Source: Daphnia pulex
Taxonomy: Eukaryota > Arthropoda > Branchiopoda > Diplostraca > Daphniidae
Length of the DNA stretch: 64,000 nucleotides
NCBI RefSeq assembly: GCF_021134715.1
Contig: NC_060021.1
Coordinates: 8,526,501-8,590,500 of the forward strand
Direction of reading: 5' to 3'
Shown here: positions 1-13,050 of the stretch, one piece after another
Numbering within the stretch: position 1 is the stretch's first letter
Layout of the letters: the number at the start of each line of letters is the position of its first letter
Notes under the pieces: generated by a model
Told to the model about the DNA's origin: nothing
Database searches by the model: none
What the model saw: the letters and a program-made list of their open reading frames with translations, nothing else
Made by a program: the position numbers and the translations under genes

Positions 1-3000
1 CAATAATAATACCACCACAATAATAATAATAAGAAATTCATAATTTATTGATTTCTGATTTTCTTTTCTTTTTTCTCCACGAAAGAATTTACTTAATTAT
101 TTTCGGCAGCGGATAAATAGTTAGTCGGGTTAGTTATTTATCGGGTTCGATCATCCGATTCCAAACTGCAGAGACAAACGAGACAATGGAGTCAATTCAA
201 ACTGGGCGCCTCACGCCCGATATTATAAAGCGCACGCGAGTGAGCTGGCGCAGCGGCAGCACAATCAGACAATCAACCAGAAATGCACACACACACACAA
301 ACAGAGTTGAACAAAGATAAAAAAAAAAGAATCCAGATATATCAAAACCGCTACAATACCGTGAAATTTTCGGGTGGAAAAAAAGAAAGAAAAAATGGGG
401 TTGTCTGTTGATTTCTCATGACCCGCTCAGCTGCTGGGCCTGAAAGAAAAAAAAAGATTAGACGCGCGCTTATATAATGAAATCATCTGCTATAAGCAGA
501 GGCCTGAATTGTCTACAACAGCTAGAAGAGAAAAAGAGAGCGGCAACGAGGTCGTTATGTTCACACGTTGGGCCAAGAACAGCAGGAATGACGACACATT
601 CCCGTTTTTCTGAATCTTTTTTTAAAAGAAAAAAAAAGAAATTTTGAATTCAAGAGATATGAAGCGGATGTCTAATAAGAACTCCCCCCCTACAACTATG
701 CACACGACGGTAGTGTACACACATAGAGATAGAGGTTGTGTATTCTAAACGGGACACGGTCGAGAGTCGAGAGGTTAAGGAGATCGCATCCTATAGCTAT
801 TCCCGTTTTTTCTTCTTTTTCTTTTCTGTTTCTGAATGTCTGCAGCTCACAGCACAGCAGCCCCGTTTTGAGTTGACGACACACGACCCCGTTTCGGTGG
901 GGGGGTTCCTGAATGGGCTGACGCCGAAATGTATGATGAGATGAAAATGCACAAAAGGGCGTCTGCTGCTGCAACCAGCACCGAGTGCAAAGAGCCAAGC
1001 CATCTACGTACATACGTATACGCAAACATATCTTTGTACCAAAGGATATCTGTCAACTGCAGACGTTCATTTCGACTACAAAATGGAAGGGGGGGAGAAA
1101 CGTTTTCTTTTTTTTCCTTTTCAAAAGAGCCCAGCCAGAAGAAGAAGAAGAAACTGGGCAACACAGTGACGCAAGTTGTGAGGGACTTGCAGGAGCAGCG
1201 TGGCACTGTCTTTGACAGCAATAAGTATACACAGCTAGAACGACACATTTTCTCCGACTACAGAAGCTATTCAGCGACGGCTGCTGCTGCTGCTGGGCGT
1301 AAGGACTGGCGCTGTGAGAAGGAAGAAAAAGAGGATCGCGCAAGTATATTTTCTCTGTGTAGAAAAAAAGAATCGAGTTGTTACATGGCGACATGTTTGT
1401 CTCGGTGTTGGCGTTGAGGTATTAGCACGTCATCCATCACGTCGAGCGGGGCTCCTCTCAGCACGGACGTGGATTTATATACACACACAAGTTTGGCTGG
1501 GTGACTTTTATTTTTTTATTCCACGGTCGCCTTCATTATTCATCGCGTCGACTTATTTTCTCTTCTTCCGTCACGACGAAATTTTAAAAAGAACGTCTTA
1601 TGCGTTTGTTTTTTAATGGGACTGCAATAGTCCCATCCGTATTTAGAGATATAATACAGGTAGTGTGTAAATTGGCTCTGCCAGGCCTGGAAAATCTCGG
1701 CGGATCCATTTCAGATCCACCCACTCCATCTCCCCCCCATTATATGGCAGTAGTGAGAGAGAAAGATCCTTATTCTCTTCATCTTTCTCTCTCTATTCTA
1801 TATATAAAACAAGCAAAACAAAGAGCCCGTCGTTATTATACGGAGACCCTCCCCGTTGGATATCTAACGAAACGAATGGGGATGGATACTATTACTATTT
1901 ATTGATGTTTGTCTGCCGTATCATCTCCGATTTCTTCGCTTTTTTTTTCTTGATTCCTTTTCGATGTTTTACCTTTTTCTATTTTTTCGGGGCGGACAAC
2001 AAACAAACAACAACGACAACAACCGAAACTGAATTCAACGGCCTATTTATAGGAGAGGGTGGATGGGGCGGAGAAAAGATAAACGACGCCAATGAAAAAT
2101 TGGAAACAAAACAAATAAATAAATGGATAGAAGAATCTCGAGCCAATTTAGACTCAATGATGTGTACGATCTTTTATATTTTGATGATGATCCGAGTGCT
2201 GCTGCTCATCTCTTCCTTTGTAAAAATAAATAAAGGGGCGTTTGAAATGGGCACGCAGAAATCCAGTTTCTCCATTATTGTTTGACGGCTCACTTTCTCT
2301 CCCATAGCAAACAGGATCATCGTCGACAATCTTTTTTGTGTTGACGGATGGATCGATAGTTCTCGGGACTCTCTTTTTATTTATTCTTTCTTATTTTGGC
2401 CAGTCGTGAATCAAGGGGGTTGGCAGCAGCCGCCGAGCGGGTCCCCCCCCCCCACAGCGATAGGTCAAACGTTCCATGTAATAGCGAAGGAGGTGCGGGG
2501 GCGGGCGCTGAGAGACTGATGGCCCCGCCAGCAACTTTCCCTCCGACGCAAAAGAAATTGATGATTTTCTTTTTTTCCTTTTTTTTTCCGATCTACTCGA
2601 CTAAGGAAATTGACAAATGTCAGGTACATGGTATACATCACTGAAGAATGGATGATGGAAACTTGTCTGAGGGGGTTCAACCCAGGGGGATCATTGGCCA
2701 TCATCATCTCTCATATGACGTTCGCTGGAACTTGATAATAATGTAATCATACTCGACGGCCCATTGATTGATGGTATAGAGACGCGGTTTGATGATGTTT
2801 TCGACGGCATCACCTTGACGACGTAAACAATCACTTTCCACTAAGAGAGTACCCATCCCTATATGAAAAGGTGTGTGTAGAGTGGAAGAACTGTAATAGG
2901 GAAATCCACTTGCCGCTCTGGATTTCCATTATCGGAACTCTCTCCTTTTTTTGACCCTCTCTTCGCTTCATTGTTGGATTGTCAAATTGAATCAGAAATA

Positions 3001-4040
3001 TAGTACAACCTCCTCGTCTTTCTCTCCCCCCACCGGTTTCCTGATGGAATCCTGATGAATTGGCTGCCCAGCACAAAGTCTGACAAATAGTTCAGAGGTT
3101 TTCTTTCGTAGGCCTTTTTATTCTCCATTCCAGGATGTTCTTATCCAACATTCACAAATACACCATACACGTGTAGCTGAATACAATAATCGATTACTCA
3201 CTGGCTGCCTTTTCAACAAGTTCTCTGACCTTTTAGATTCCTCCTCCCTCCCTCGATTCCATTTTCCCTTGTAAATAAAAAAAAACTTGTTGTCCGGCCG
3301 GAAGAAAAGAAAAATCGTTCAGTGTTAACATCAGGAGATTGGATTTATGTAGACCGTGGAGATTGTGTCCCTCTCTTATGTACATAGTACAATAAGGATA
3401 GCCAGTCGCATTTCCTATAGTTGCTGAGGATTTTTTTTTTTTTCATTTTCGTCTAATGCCTTTAGGCTTCTAGACCGAAAAAACATGACATAACATTTGA
3501 TTTTCAAATTTAGTTGAAAGCTTCTTCTCTCTTTCTATTTTCAATGACTCATGTAACTGGACAGAGGCCTTTCAAGTAAATCGTCCGAGGTCTACCGAAC
3601 TTTTCCCTTTTTTTTAATAGAATAAAATTGAGCAAAGAAATGAAAGTTAAGAGAGACGGGCCAATCTGCGGAATTGAAACCTTTTTCCATTTCTTTCCTA
3701 GAAAAAGAAAACCCCTTTTTGCCGTTTCTCCTCCTCGTCCACCCTCTTTATGGTGAACCGTGCCGAGCCATCATCCGCCGTGATGATGATGGATAGCGAG
3801 TCAAGCGCTTTGATATGATCAAAGCGCAATCCCTAATTATTTGTGTGTTTTGGGCGTGTTTTTTTCTTCTTGCCGGGGATGGAGGGGACGGACAGACGGA
3901 CGGACCAAGAGATTCTTTTTCCGACTGTCTATATACCAACATGTTGTGTCTCTATCTCTGCCTGTCTGTCTGGGTTATGTGTGCATAGGTCCGGGCACGT
4001 TCTAATTACAAGTATATGTCTTATAACACACACACAACAG
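1..4040. other. Non-coding 5' region (probable intron or upstream flank of the phosphatase gene)
   Basis: No open frame here has convincing coding character. The sequence is rich in poly-A/T and purine tracts, with a short CA run at about 285-299. The first recognisable exon of the receptor phosphatase begins at 4041 in phase 1, so at least one earlier coding exon (signal peptide) must lie upstream. I could not find it here, so most of this stretch is probably intron. Several ORFs of 60-160 codons exist on both strands, but they are low-complexity and lack domain signatures. Confidence 0.6.
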
Positions 4041-7000
4041 ATGTTCCTGATCCACCGGGCAGGCCGCTAATTATGGGCTTCACGTCCCGATCGGTCAACC
4101 TCTCCTGGGCGCCCAGTCTCAGTTCACACGGCAGTCCCATCAGCCATTACATCATCCATACCAGGTAATAAATGTTATGTTCCACCTTTCAGATATTTAT
4201 GTGTGTTTAGATTTGTGTGTGTGTGTGTGTGTGTGTGCCCTCACAAACGGCATTCCATTACACGTTTCAACTGGCACCTATACGCCGTCTATAGGAGGAA
4301 ATGCTACAAGATATACACACCCCCAGGGGGGCTGTATCCATCTCTGCGCATAATATGTCCCGGGAATTTATTTATTTTTATTGGCGCTGAACACAAAACC
4401 TTCCGCTTATATTTACAATATGTGGTCGCCATGTTTTTTCGAAAAATTATTTTTATCCTTTTTATTATTTTTTAAAAAATGATCAATAACAAGGTAACAA
4501 AAAAATCTACCGAATAGCAGCGCTCATCTTGTCAATCGACAATTTATGGCCGTTTTCCCTCCCCTCCTGTATTTTTTATTTTCATTTTTCTCAAGTTTTT
4601 AAAAAGATCTTCAATGTGTGTATCGAGTGATTGAAACGTTTCCAACATCAAGTCAGGTGAAAAAAGGAGACAAAAAGAGGGAGGGAATTTCTCTGTAAAA
4701 TACATGAATTTCGTTTTTCCCGTATAGGTACGAACGACGTCTAGCCAGCTAGACGAGCGGTCCGGGAAAATATTTGTTAAGTTACGGTTGTCAGTTTTGA
4801 TTATAATCGTTATAGGTTCCGCTCGATCCATCTCCATTCAGCCCGTTTCTCTCCAGTCTTTACACAGTCTGCGCTGGGCAATCCCAGCGCACATATTCCG
4901 ACTATTATAGACATGTACACATTGGAAGAGAAAGAAGAGGCAAGAAGATGTATAACTGGCGACTAGATCAAAAGAATGTAACGGCTTCATTTGTTCACTT
5001 GAACGGTTCCCTCCGATTTTTCTTCGACCCCCTTTGATATTTTTTCTTCTTGAAAAAAATTCCCCCACCACCTGAATGGCCGCCCATGCGTTGAAAAACA
5101 TGTCAATCCCAGGGAAATTCAATAATTCTATCCGACCGTGTCTGGCGGATGTGCTAATCGATTGGAAAGGAAAAGAAAAAAAAAATGTTCCGTTTTTAGA
5201 AAAATATTTTATAGGAATTTTTTTCAAATGTTTTTGATTCAAATTTTTACAGAGTTGGCGAAGAAGGCGAATGGGATGTGCAGAACGCCCTGGTGACATT
5301 GACCAATGCGACTAGTTCGCAGGTTATCGGGCTGCTGCCTTACACTGTCTACAGCTTCCGCGTTGTGGCCATCAATTCGCTTGGGCCGAGCACGCCCAGC
5401 CGGGAATCCTATTACATGGTGACACTCCGAGAAGGTATTTCTATATATATATATATATACTATATCATTTCTAATCGGTATATAGTCTATTAAATACTAA
5501 GCCCCAAAACTATTGAGCCAAATGTTTGAAATTCCTGGGTGTTTGCTTTGTATAGTCTCGGTCTGGTTCAGAGTCGCTTGCTGCAAATATCCATCAGCGA
5601 TATTGAAATCCCTAATATGTTTTAGGCGTGGGTCTATATGTCAACATTTGCGGGGGTCCCGAAATCCAATTTCGTTAAACGAGAAAACAAAAAAAACACA
5701 AACAAAAAAGCTCAAGGAAAGAAACAATGGAGTTAATCGCTCTCAGAACACAACATAAATCAGTCGTTGATCCCAAACTTAAAGCTTTTTATTGCTTGTA
5801 AAACTAAACCTGGAACTGAATTTTACGACGGCGAATAAAAAGGAAAAAGAAAGAAAAATAAATCTGCGCTTTTCGAATTGTTTTCAATCGTCAACAACGT
5901 GGCACCAGAGAATGTTTTTAATACCAGCTCTGAGCTTTTTCGGGGACTTACTAAGTTACTAACGTTATACGTATGTATATGTGTAGACACGCAGTGATTT
6001 ATTATTCAATGGAACTCTCAATATTGTTGACGACGCGTAGAGGAATGTTTGCGCGCTCTGGCTACTGCGAAAGTGTACACATTTAATGATGCATACACAC
6101 ATATATGTGTATTCCCAGTTCTTTTTGGGCGTATATCCGGACAATTGTTTACGAGAGTGATCAATCAGTCGTGTGGATACGGTTGTTGTTGTTGTTGTTC
6201 TCGTCTTGATTTCTTCTTTTGTTTTGGCTTTGACAGTTCCCGACGGCAAGCCGCAAGTGACGTCGGCCCACAACTCGAGCTCGACGTCGATCTATCTCAA
6301 CTGGAAGCCGCCGCCGAAATCCAGCATTCACGGCGAATTTCTCGGATACCGACTGGCTTACAAGCCACGCGACGACACCAGTCCCGAATCGGTCCAGGAG
6401 ATTTTCCTCAGAGATCCCAGCATCGAAGTATGTGTATATATATTTCTATTTCCAACTGCCGTATTCTTTGAATTAACGTGAATTATTCTGTTGTTTTATC
6501 GTTTCAATCTCAGAGCCATGCTATTCAAGGCTTGCAGACGTTCACGCAGTACATGATTTCGCTCCAAGTGTTTAATCCGGAAGGATTGGGGCCAAGTTCC
6601 ACCGTAATCGTCATGACCGACGAAGGAGGTAACTTATTTTATTTTATTTTTTTTCTTCTTTTACTTTTCCAAGTCGTCCCACCTGGTTTTGAAATGTATT
6701 AGACCGTGCGCTGTCATCATCAATCAATCATCAACCGGTTCTGGTTGGTGTCAGCCCGCTAGATGGCTGCACGGAACGAAAGCATCAGAAAAGTTTGTCT
6801 GGCAGGGCAGGAAGTTGTGTCTTGTGTCTTTATTGTCTAGAATCAAAAGGGAATTTTCTGGGGTAAAACAGTTTTTAGAGTAAGCTTAGAAGATGAGTCA
6901 AAAGCGTTTTACGCTCTTGATCTCTCTCATCATCTGCCAAGTCGTTTTTCTCAACGTGTTTGTGTTTGGTGAATCAGAAACTAAAGTTGAGGGTAAGCTT

Positions 7001-10000
7001 GATGGAGAGAAGAACCCCAGTGATTTTGTTGTCTGTGTACCCTCTAGCATTACGGCCTTATCGGTCATGAACTCCCGTCAGTTTCGGGTGTCCTCATAAT
7101 CCCAATACGTTGGCTTAATGAAACTTCCTCTTCTCTCATTTGATGTTGCTTCTAGTTCCCGGAAAACCTCTGAATGTATCAATTGGCGATGTTAATGATT
7201 CCACAATTGCCCTCAGCTGGTCTGAGCCGGAAAATCCAAATGGTCTCATCAAAGGCTATCGAATCTATTTCATGAGAAAGAATTTCACTGATGTCCAGAC
7301 AGTCCGCAATGGAGAAAAATTTCAGAAGTTTATTCTGACTGACCTAGGTAAGTTGACTTGAATGCTGGTTCAACAAAGTGATAATGTTATAATCTGTGAC
7401 CCTCTTTATAGAATCCTATATGGAATACAAACTTTGGCTGAAAGCTTTTACTTGGAAACACGAGGGTGAACCATCTGAACCAATTATTGTTCAGACTGAT
7501 GTTCGTGGACCAAGTGCTCCTCGTATTGCCAACCTAACCTGTCACAATGCAGACACACTGTTCTTACAGTGGCACAGACCATCTATCTACAACAAATCTA
7601 TTGATTTGTATTACATTTACTACAGGTATGGTGTTTAACATTTTTCGTAACTGGGAAACAAAACCAAAATTCTTATTTCTTTATGGTTTGTAGGAGAGAA
7701 GATGCATGGGATTTTGAAGAATTGGCTGTGGCAACCACAACTGATCGCCTGGATCACATGGTAAACCAAACAATTCCGGGGAAATCTCTTCATGAAACTT
7801 AATGAATATTTGTTTTTCCCTCCTAGATGTTCCTTCCTAATCTAACGACGAATGTGATGTACGAAGTGAAGATTCGAGGAGCTACTCGAAGTCTCTTTTC
7901 GCCCTCTAAAATCTACCCTGGTCTTTTCTCGGAATCCCGCAAGATTTTCGTTGCTCTCGACTGCGATCGGCTTTCTCTGTCTCACGTTCAGAGCGGAAGC
8001 GAGATTTTCAGTCAGGATATCGAGTTCAGCGCGGGCGTGGTTGCTGCCATGGTTTGCGCGTCATTTGCGATACTTCTCTTAGTATTGGCATTTGTCCTTT
8101 GGCGGAAATATTTTCAGGTACGAATGATAGTTTGTTTATTGTACTCGTTCAGTTTTTCAACTTCTGCCATTTTATTATTTACAGGCTGCTTACTATTATC
8201 TTGATGATGGGCCTCCCACAACACCCCCGCTCAACCAGCCAGCGTGGGATGGTGGTGAACCTCCAACGCACAATAACATGACCGTAATCGTCGATGACGA
8301 TTCAGACTTTGCTGAAAGTAAAAATAAGGAATATGGCGTCAATGCCAAAGGTATGCGAAAGCTTTCAACGGCTGCATTAGTCTCTTGCATACTTTTGAAA
8401 GAATGCTAATCATTTCTTCATTCTCCCACATTCCAGGGCCCATTCCAGTGCCGCTTTTCCCCCAACATGTGGCGACGCTGCATGCTGACGGTGACATTGG
8501 GTTCTCAAAAGAATATGAATTTGTTCAAAACGCTTCTTTCCAAGGGGAACTCAATTCTGAGCATTCAATGAATGAGGATAACAAGAATAAGAACCGTTAC
8601 TTGAACATTGTTGCATGTAAGTTGTACTCTCCGCACATTGTGCTTCTTTTTCTGGTCTTTTGAATTTGTTCGTTTTTTAACAATCGGATTTTGCTGTTGT
8701 TCACAGACGATCACTCCCGGGTTCAATTGAGGCCTTTACCAGGCCAGAAAAAGTCAACGGATTACATAAACGCTAATTACATCGATGGCTTTCAGCAATG
8801 CAGAGGTTATATTGGAACGCAAGGGCCACTACCGTCCACTTTTGACGCTTTTTGGAGAATGATTTGGGAACAGAGGGTAGCTGTCATCGTTATGATTACC
8901 AACCTAGTGGAACGCGGACGAGTAAGTGTTTTAATCATACGAAAGCGCAAAGAAAAATAAAATCATTTATTTATATTTTCCCAAACAGAGAAAATGTGAT
9001 ATGTACTGGCCCAAAGAAGGGGTGGAAACTCACGGAGTTATTCAAGTCAAATTAGTCAACGAAGACGCCAGAGCCACCTACACAATCCGGACCTTTTCGA
9101 TTAAGCATCTGAAGGTATTTATAGTTTTGGTAAATTTTATGGCCTTGAGTGTCAACAACAACAAAAAAACGTATTCTAAATAACAGTTGAAGAAGAAGAA
9201 ATCTCAGAGTGCAGAGCGAGTCGTCCTCCAGTTCCACTACACTAACTGGCCCGATCACGGCACTCCGGAACATCCGCTGCCTATTTTGAGCTTTGTTCGT
9301 CAATCCGCAGCAGCTAATCCGATTGGAGCTGGGCCAATCATCGTCCACTGCAGCGCCGGAGTTGGACGTACTGGTATGTCAAACTGTCCTTAAAAAAAAT
9401 GAGTCAATTTTTAGATCCCGGAAATCAACGTCCCTTTTTTTTCTCATTTCCAGGAACGTACATAGTGTTGGATGCTATGCTAAAACAAATCGAATGTAAA
9501 AATGAAATAAACATTCGCGGCTTTTTGTGTCACATCCGCAATCAGCGCAACTTTCTCGTCCAAACCGAAGAGCAATACATATTCATCCACGATGCTCTGC
9601 TAGAAGCAATTCAAGCTGGAAATACGAATGTCCACAGCAGTCAATTGACTCGATATCTCCAGCTTCTCCAAGTAAGATTCATTTTGATAAAACTGGAAGC
9701 GAAACAAGTTCTTAATTCCATTTTATTTGTCCTGTTTTTCAGAGCGGTTTGCCGGCTTCGCTCTTGTCAGACAAGATTATAGGAAGTAATTCGACTGCGA
9801 GTACACTAGACACGACAACTACAACCATGACGATGAATTCCATTGGCAGCCAAGAAGATTTGTGGCTGTTGCTCGATCATCAGTTCCACCTGGTGACCAA
9901 TTTTCTGGTCCAAGATTTCCACCTTTCATCTGCCGTGAAAAATTGCAACGTCCATAAAAACCGCAACGCTGCACTTGTATCCGTGGAAAGTGCCAGAGTT

Positions 10001-11056
10001 TATCTTACACCAAAGCCGGGAGTTGAAGGGAGCGATTACATCAATGCGACATGGTTACAAGGTATATTTGTTCACTTTACAAACTGTTTCTCGATAAATG
10101 TGCTCATACTATAAATTTGTTTTGCAGGGTATCAAAAATTAAAAGAGTTCATCGTTACTCAGCATCCGCTAGAGGCAACGGTGAGCGACTTTTGGCAGAT
10201 GGTCTGGGATCATAATTCGCAAACGGTCGTTGTCCTCTCAGACACAGCAGACGACGATTATCAAGTGTTTTGGCCGCTAAAGCAGGCGGATGTGGAATTT
10301 GAAAACTTTCGCGTCCGGTTTATTGACGAACATAAAATTCAATTGCCAGCAGTTGGCAACCATCCGGCACATCCTGATGAGTACGTGACCCAGATTGAAG
10401 TTGCCGCTCAGTCTCTACAGGTAATAACATATTGGACAATCATTTTCCACAAAACACTTTCTAATGTACTTTTTGCTTCCGTTCACTTTTATTCACAGGA
10501 TGATTATGAACTGCGGGTGCGCATCTTTTACTGCCCCAGCTGGCCGTATCGTGGTGCCGCCAACCCAGACCTGGCTGCCCTGTTCCGTCTGCCTAAATTA
10601 GTGATTGATTCACACCAGCAGTATCAGAACGGGCCCGTAGTAGTCGTTGACCGTTTTGGTGGTACAGAAGCAGCCACGCTTTGTGCGTTGACGACGTTGG
10701 TGCAGCAGCTTTCTCGTGACCAGCACGTCGATGTCTACATGTACGCCAAGTTGTACCACAGTAAGCGACCCAACGTGTGGCCTTCGCGGGACGACTACAT
10801 GTTTCTGTACCGCTGCGTCGAGGCCCTGCACCATCACTTGCCCGTGCCACCCTCCACTCCGCCAACGCTCCATACTTCCTTCAGCTTGCCACTGCAACTC
10901 AATGGCTATGCTGGTGGCGGTATTGGTGACACGGTGAGTTTGACGTCACTTCCACCATTGTGCACCACTCCGAGCACGACCAGCCCCAATGGGGACGTCG
11001 TTTGTTTCAGAATACCACCGGATGGTATGGAACAAGAAATGGTGGACGTCGTGTGA
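4041..11056 (+). CDS. Ptp99A: Receptor-type protein tyrosine phosphatase, Ptp99A-like (5' incomplete)
   Basis: Transmembrane phosphatase that would remove phosphate from tyrosines of membrane-proximal substrates; in flies Ptp99A acts in axon guidance. Exons I can place: 4041-4164, 5253-5434, 6237-6427, 6514-6628, 7156-7347, 7412-7625, 7694-7760, 7827-8117, 8185-8350, 8437-8616, 8707-8921, 8989-9114, 9187-9373, 9454-9671, 9743-10061, 10128-10420 and 10499-11056, all with GT..AG introns. The first exons encode FN3 repeats. A hydrophobic TM helix lies at about 8035-8100. D1 has the WPDHG loop (about 9250) and the intact [10 protein letters not shown] signature (9349-9373). D2 has WPY in place of WPD, and the P-loop is replaced by [10 protein letters not shown] (about 10650), so it lacks the catalytic Cys and Arg. 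That D2 signature is what points to Ptp99A rather than Lar or Ptp69D. The frame enters in phase 1, so the signal peptide exon lies upstream. Confidence 0.88.
4214..4237. repeat. (GT)n microsatellite in intron
   Basis: An uninterrupted GT dinucleotide run of about 24 bp lies just downstream of the first visible phosphatase exon. Confidence 0.9.
5442..5460. repeat. (TA)n microsatellite in intron
   Basis: A TA run immediately follows the second visible phosphatase exon (donor at 5435). Confidence 0.85.
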
Positions 11057-12164
11057 AACTTTGCCAATGCCAAGGAGAGGTTCTTTCTTCTTCGGCGGTT
11101 TCGTCTCTCGTTCGCCACGTTGACGAGTGCCAAAAAATGGGTGCAACACCAGTGAGTGCAAGACTGCTGCTAAAGTATTCGTCTCCTGCTCCCTTTATAT
11201 ACTCCCTCTTTGTGTCCCTTTTTTTTTTCGTTCCCTTCTGTGTATTTTTTTTTGTTCTTTTCGTTCGTCTCTAGTCAAACATCTGCACAATTTTCTTTTA
11301 AGAAGGAAATCACATCGGTTTTACAATCATATTCTTTTCTTTTCCCTTTCTGCGCAATTCCATTTATTCTTCGGATTGGGAAGAATCCAATTGACAGGTT
11401 AAGATTGTTATGACAATTTTCAACAGTGTATGAATGGGATGGGATCAAGGGTAATTCATTACCGAAGACTATTGTAGGTTGAGTTGAATATTATCAAATG
11501 TATCTCAGGCTCAAATGAATTCGCACTTTGTAACGATCTCCGATTGACAAAATTAGACAAATTCTTCTTCCTCTTTATTTTGCTTTTCTTTGTGTGTCTC
11601 ACTGTACTGTCCCTCGAAACCTTCGTCGCGCATTTCATTGCATTATATATTTATATAAATAATACGCATCCATGTACAATGATGTGTCCGTGCATTTTTC
11701 TGCAGCTCGTTCACCTTTGTTTCCTCTGTATGGTGGCAAAATATTTCGAACTCGTCTTTAATTAGACACCAAATATATGGCTAAGTGCAGCTTTATTTCT
11801 GCATTTTCTACATCATTGAGTTCTAATAATTAAGCTGGATCGCCAGTTTATAATTACTCAGTAGTTTCTAACTCGTTTTTTCCTTGAATATCCGATACCG
11901 ATACATAGATAGACATACATAGACCAAGTGTGATGCTGTTAAAACACACACACACTAGGTAGTTTTTTTTTAAAGTAAACCAAATATTCTGTATGTTTCG
12001 CAATACTGTACTAAAGCTGTAATATAATTTTGTTAGTTTTAACTATAATTCTATTAAAGCCTTCGATCATTTTCAGCTGTCAAATTAGTCAGTTTCAGCT
12101 ACTTTGCACATCCCTGTAAAAATGTATCGGCAGTTGTTGTGTGGTAACTTTTTGGTGATGACTG
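11057..12164 (+). other. Phosphatase 3' UTR and intergenic sequence
   Basis: T-rich sequence follows the stop codon of the phosphatase. There is no coding signal. It contains a short CA run near 11945 and AT-rich stretches compatible with poly(A) signals. It ends at the left edge of the large inverted duplication. Positions 12095-12200, which cross that edge, resemble 17765-17870 in the spacer. Confidence 0.6.
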
Positions 12165-12723
12165 ACGATAACTATTCCACCAACAAAGCTCACTTTTTAA
12201 TTTTTCGATAATTTTCCTTTTTTATCTACTCTACTAAATCTATTTCACGAAGATGACGAAGAATATTTAGTTTATTTTTCATTTTTTCGACTCGTCCGTG
12301 GATGCTAAGGGCTGTCACTAGATGGCTGAATATTTCAGCGTGTTTAGGGATTTAACTATTCAGCCCTAGTGTGTAGGGTGTGTCGAGATCAGCAGACCAG
12401 TGCTGCCACTATGTCGGATTTGTCAGTTTTTGTAGGATTTTCGAAGTGCTTGCATGACATTTGCAGGACGTAAGATTTTGCAGGATTTTCGAATTTTTTG
12501 TCGGATTTCTGGTAATTTTTGGGGATTTTTTGAATATCTGGTGATAATTGTATTAATCAATTGAAATTTGCAGTAGTCAACAACTGAGACCACTGTGGCG
12601 CTGTTGTCTGGTGCTCTGAGCCTAAGCCGCTCTGAGCCTGACTCTGAGTTTCTGATCTATGGACGTCTAGTCCTCTCGTTTGACTGTTTGAATTTGAGAG
12701 TTTTATTGAAAAAAAGTTCTGAC

Positions 12724-12794
12724 TTTGTTGAGGATTGAACCATCAACCGCTGGAGTTCCAATCCAGCTTGCTAACCATTTAGCTATAGGGACCT
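12724..12794 (-). pseudogene. tRNA-like sequence inside the hAT element
   Basis: The minus strand reads as a tRNA-like molecule: a D-arm-like A-box segment (TAGCTAAATGGTTAGCA), a 5 bp anticodon stem CTGGA/TCCAG around a 7 nt loop with GGA in the anticodon position, and a B-box-like GGTTCAATCC. The T stem has an unpaired base, and I see no clean 7 bp acceptor stem. It is therefore more likely a tRNA-derived relic or SINE head than a working tRNA-Ser(GGA) gene. Confidence 0.45.
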
Positions 12795-12905
12795 TATCAA
12801 TAGTTACAAGTTGTATGTATCAGATACATTAATGGTTAATGAAATGGACTCTGTCATTTTTTCGTTGCAGCAGAGAAAACATTGGGTAGTACGTTTATAA
12901 ATAAA

Positions 12906-13050
12906 GTAAATACGTTAAGTTTATGATAATTGTGTTGCTTAAAGGACTTGTTCTTTTTTATTTAACATACTTTTTAAAACTTTAAGTACGTTAAATCTAT
13001 GATAAGTGTGTTGCTAAAAGTACTTGTTCTGTAAACATACTTCATTTCAT
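12906..13050. repeat. Two-copy degenerate tandem repeat inside the hAT element
   Basis: Two adjacent units of about 70-75 bp share TACGTTAA, TATGATAA and GTGTTGCT followed by ACTTGTTCT. They occur only in the transposon and not in the right arm. Confidence 0.65.

Noticed and set aside
696-1417. Overlapping ORFs of 68-162 codons on both strands near the window start
   Set aside because: Low-complexity Lys/Glu/Phe-rich translations from purine and pyrimidine tracts, with no domains and heavy overlap on both strands. Consistent with intron noise.
1902-2285. 127-codon plus-strand ORF with a hydrophobic start resembling a signal peptide
   Set aside because: The hydrophobic start comes from T-rich DNA, the rest is low-complexity, and no splice donor puts it in phase with the FN3 exon at 4041.
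9052-9348. 98-codon minus-strand ORF
   Set aside because: Antisense shadow of the phosphatase D1 exons, which carry clear catalytic motifs on the plus strand.
10593-11161. Several antisense and shifted ORFs over the last phosphatase exon
   Set aside because: They overlap the D2 coding exon, which has an unambiguous family match in the plus-strand frame.
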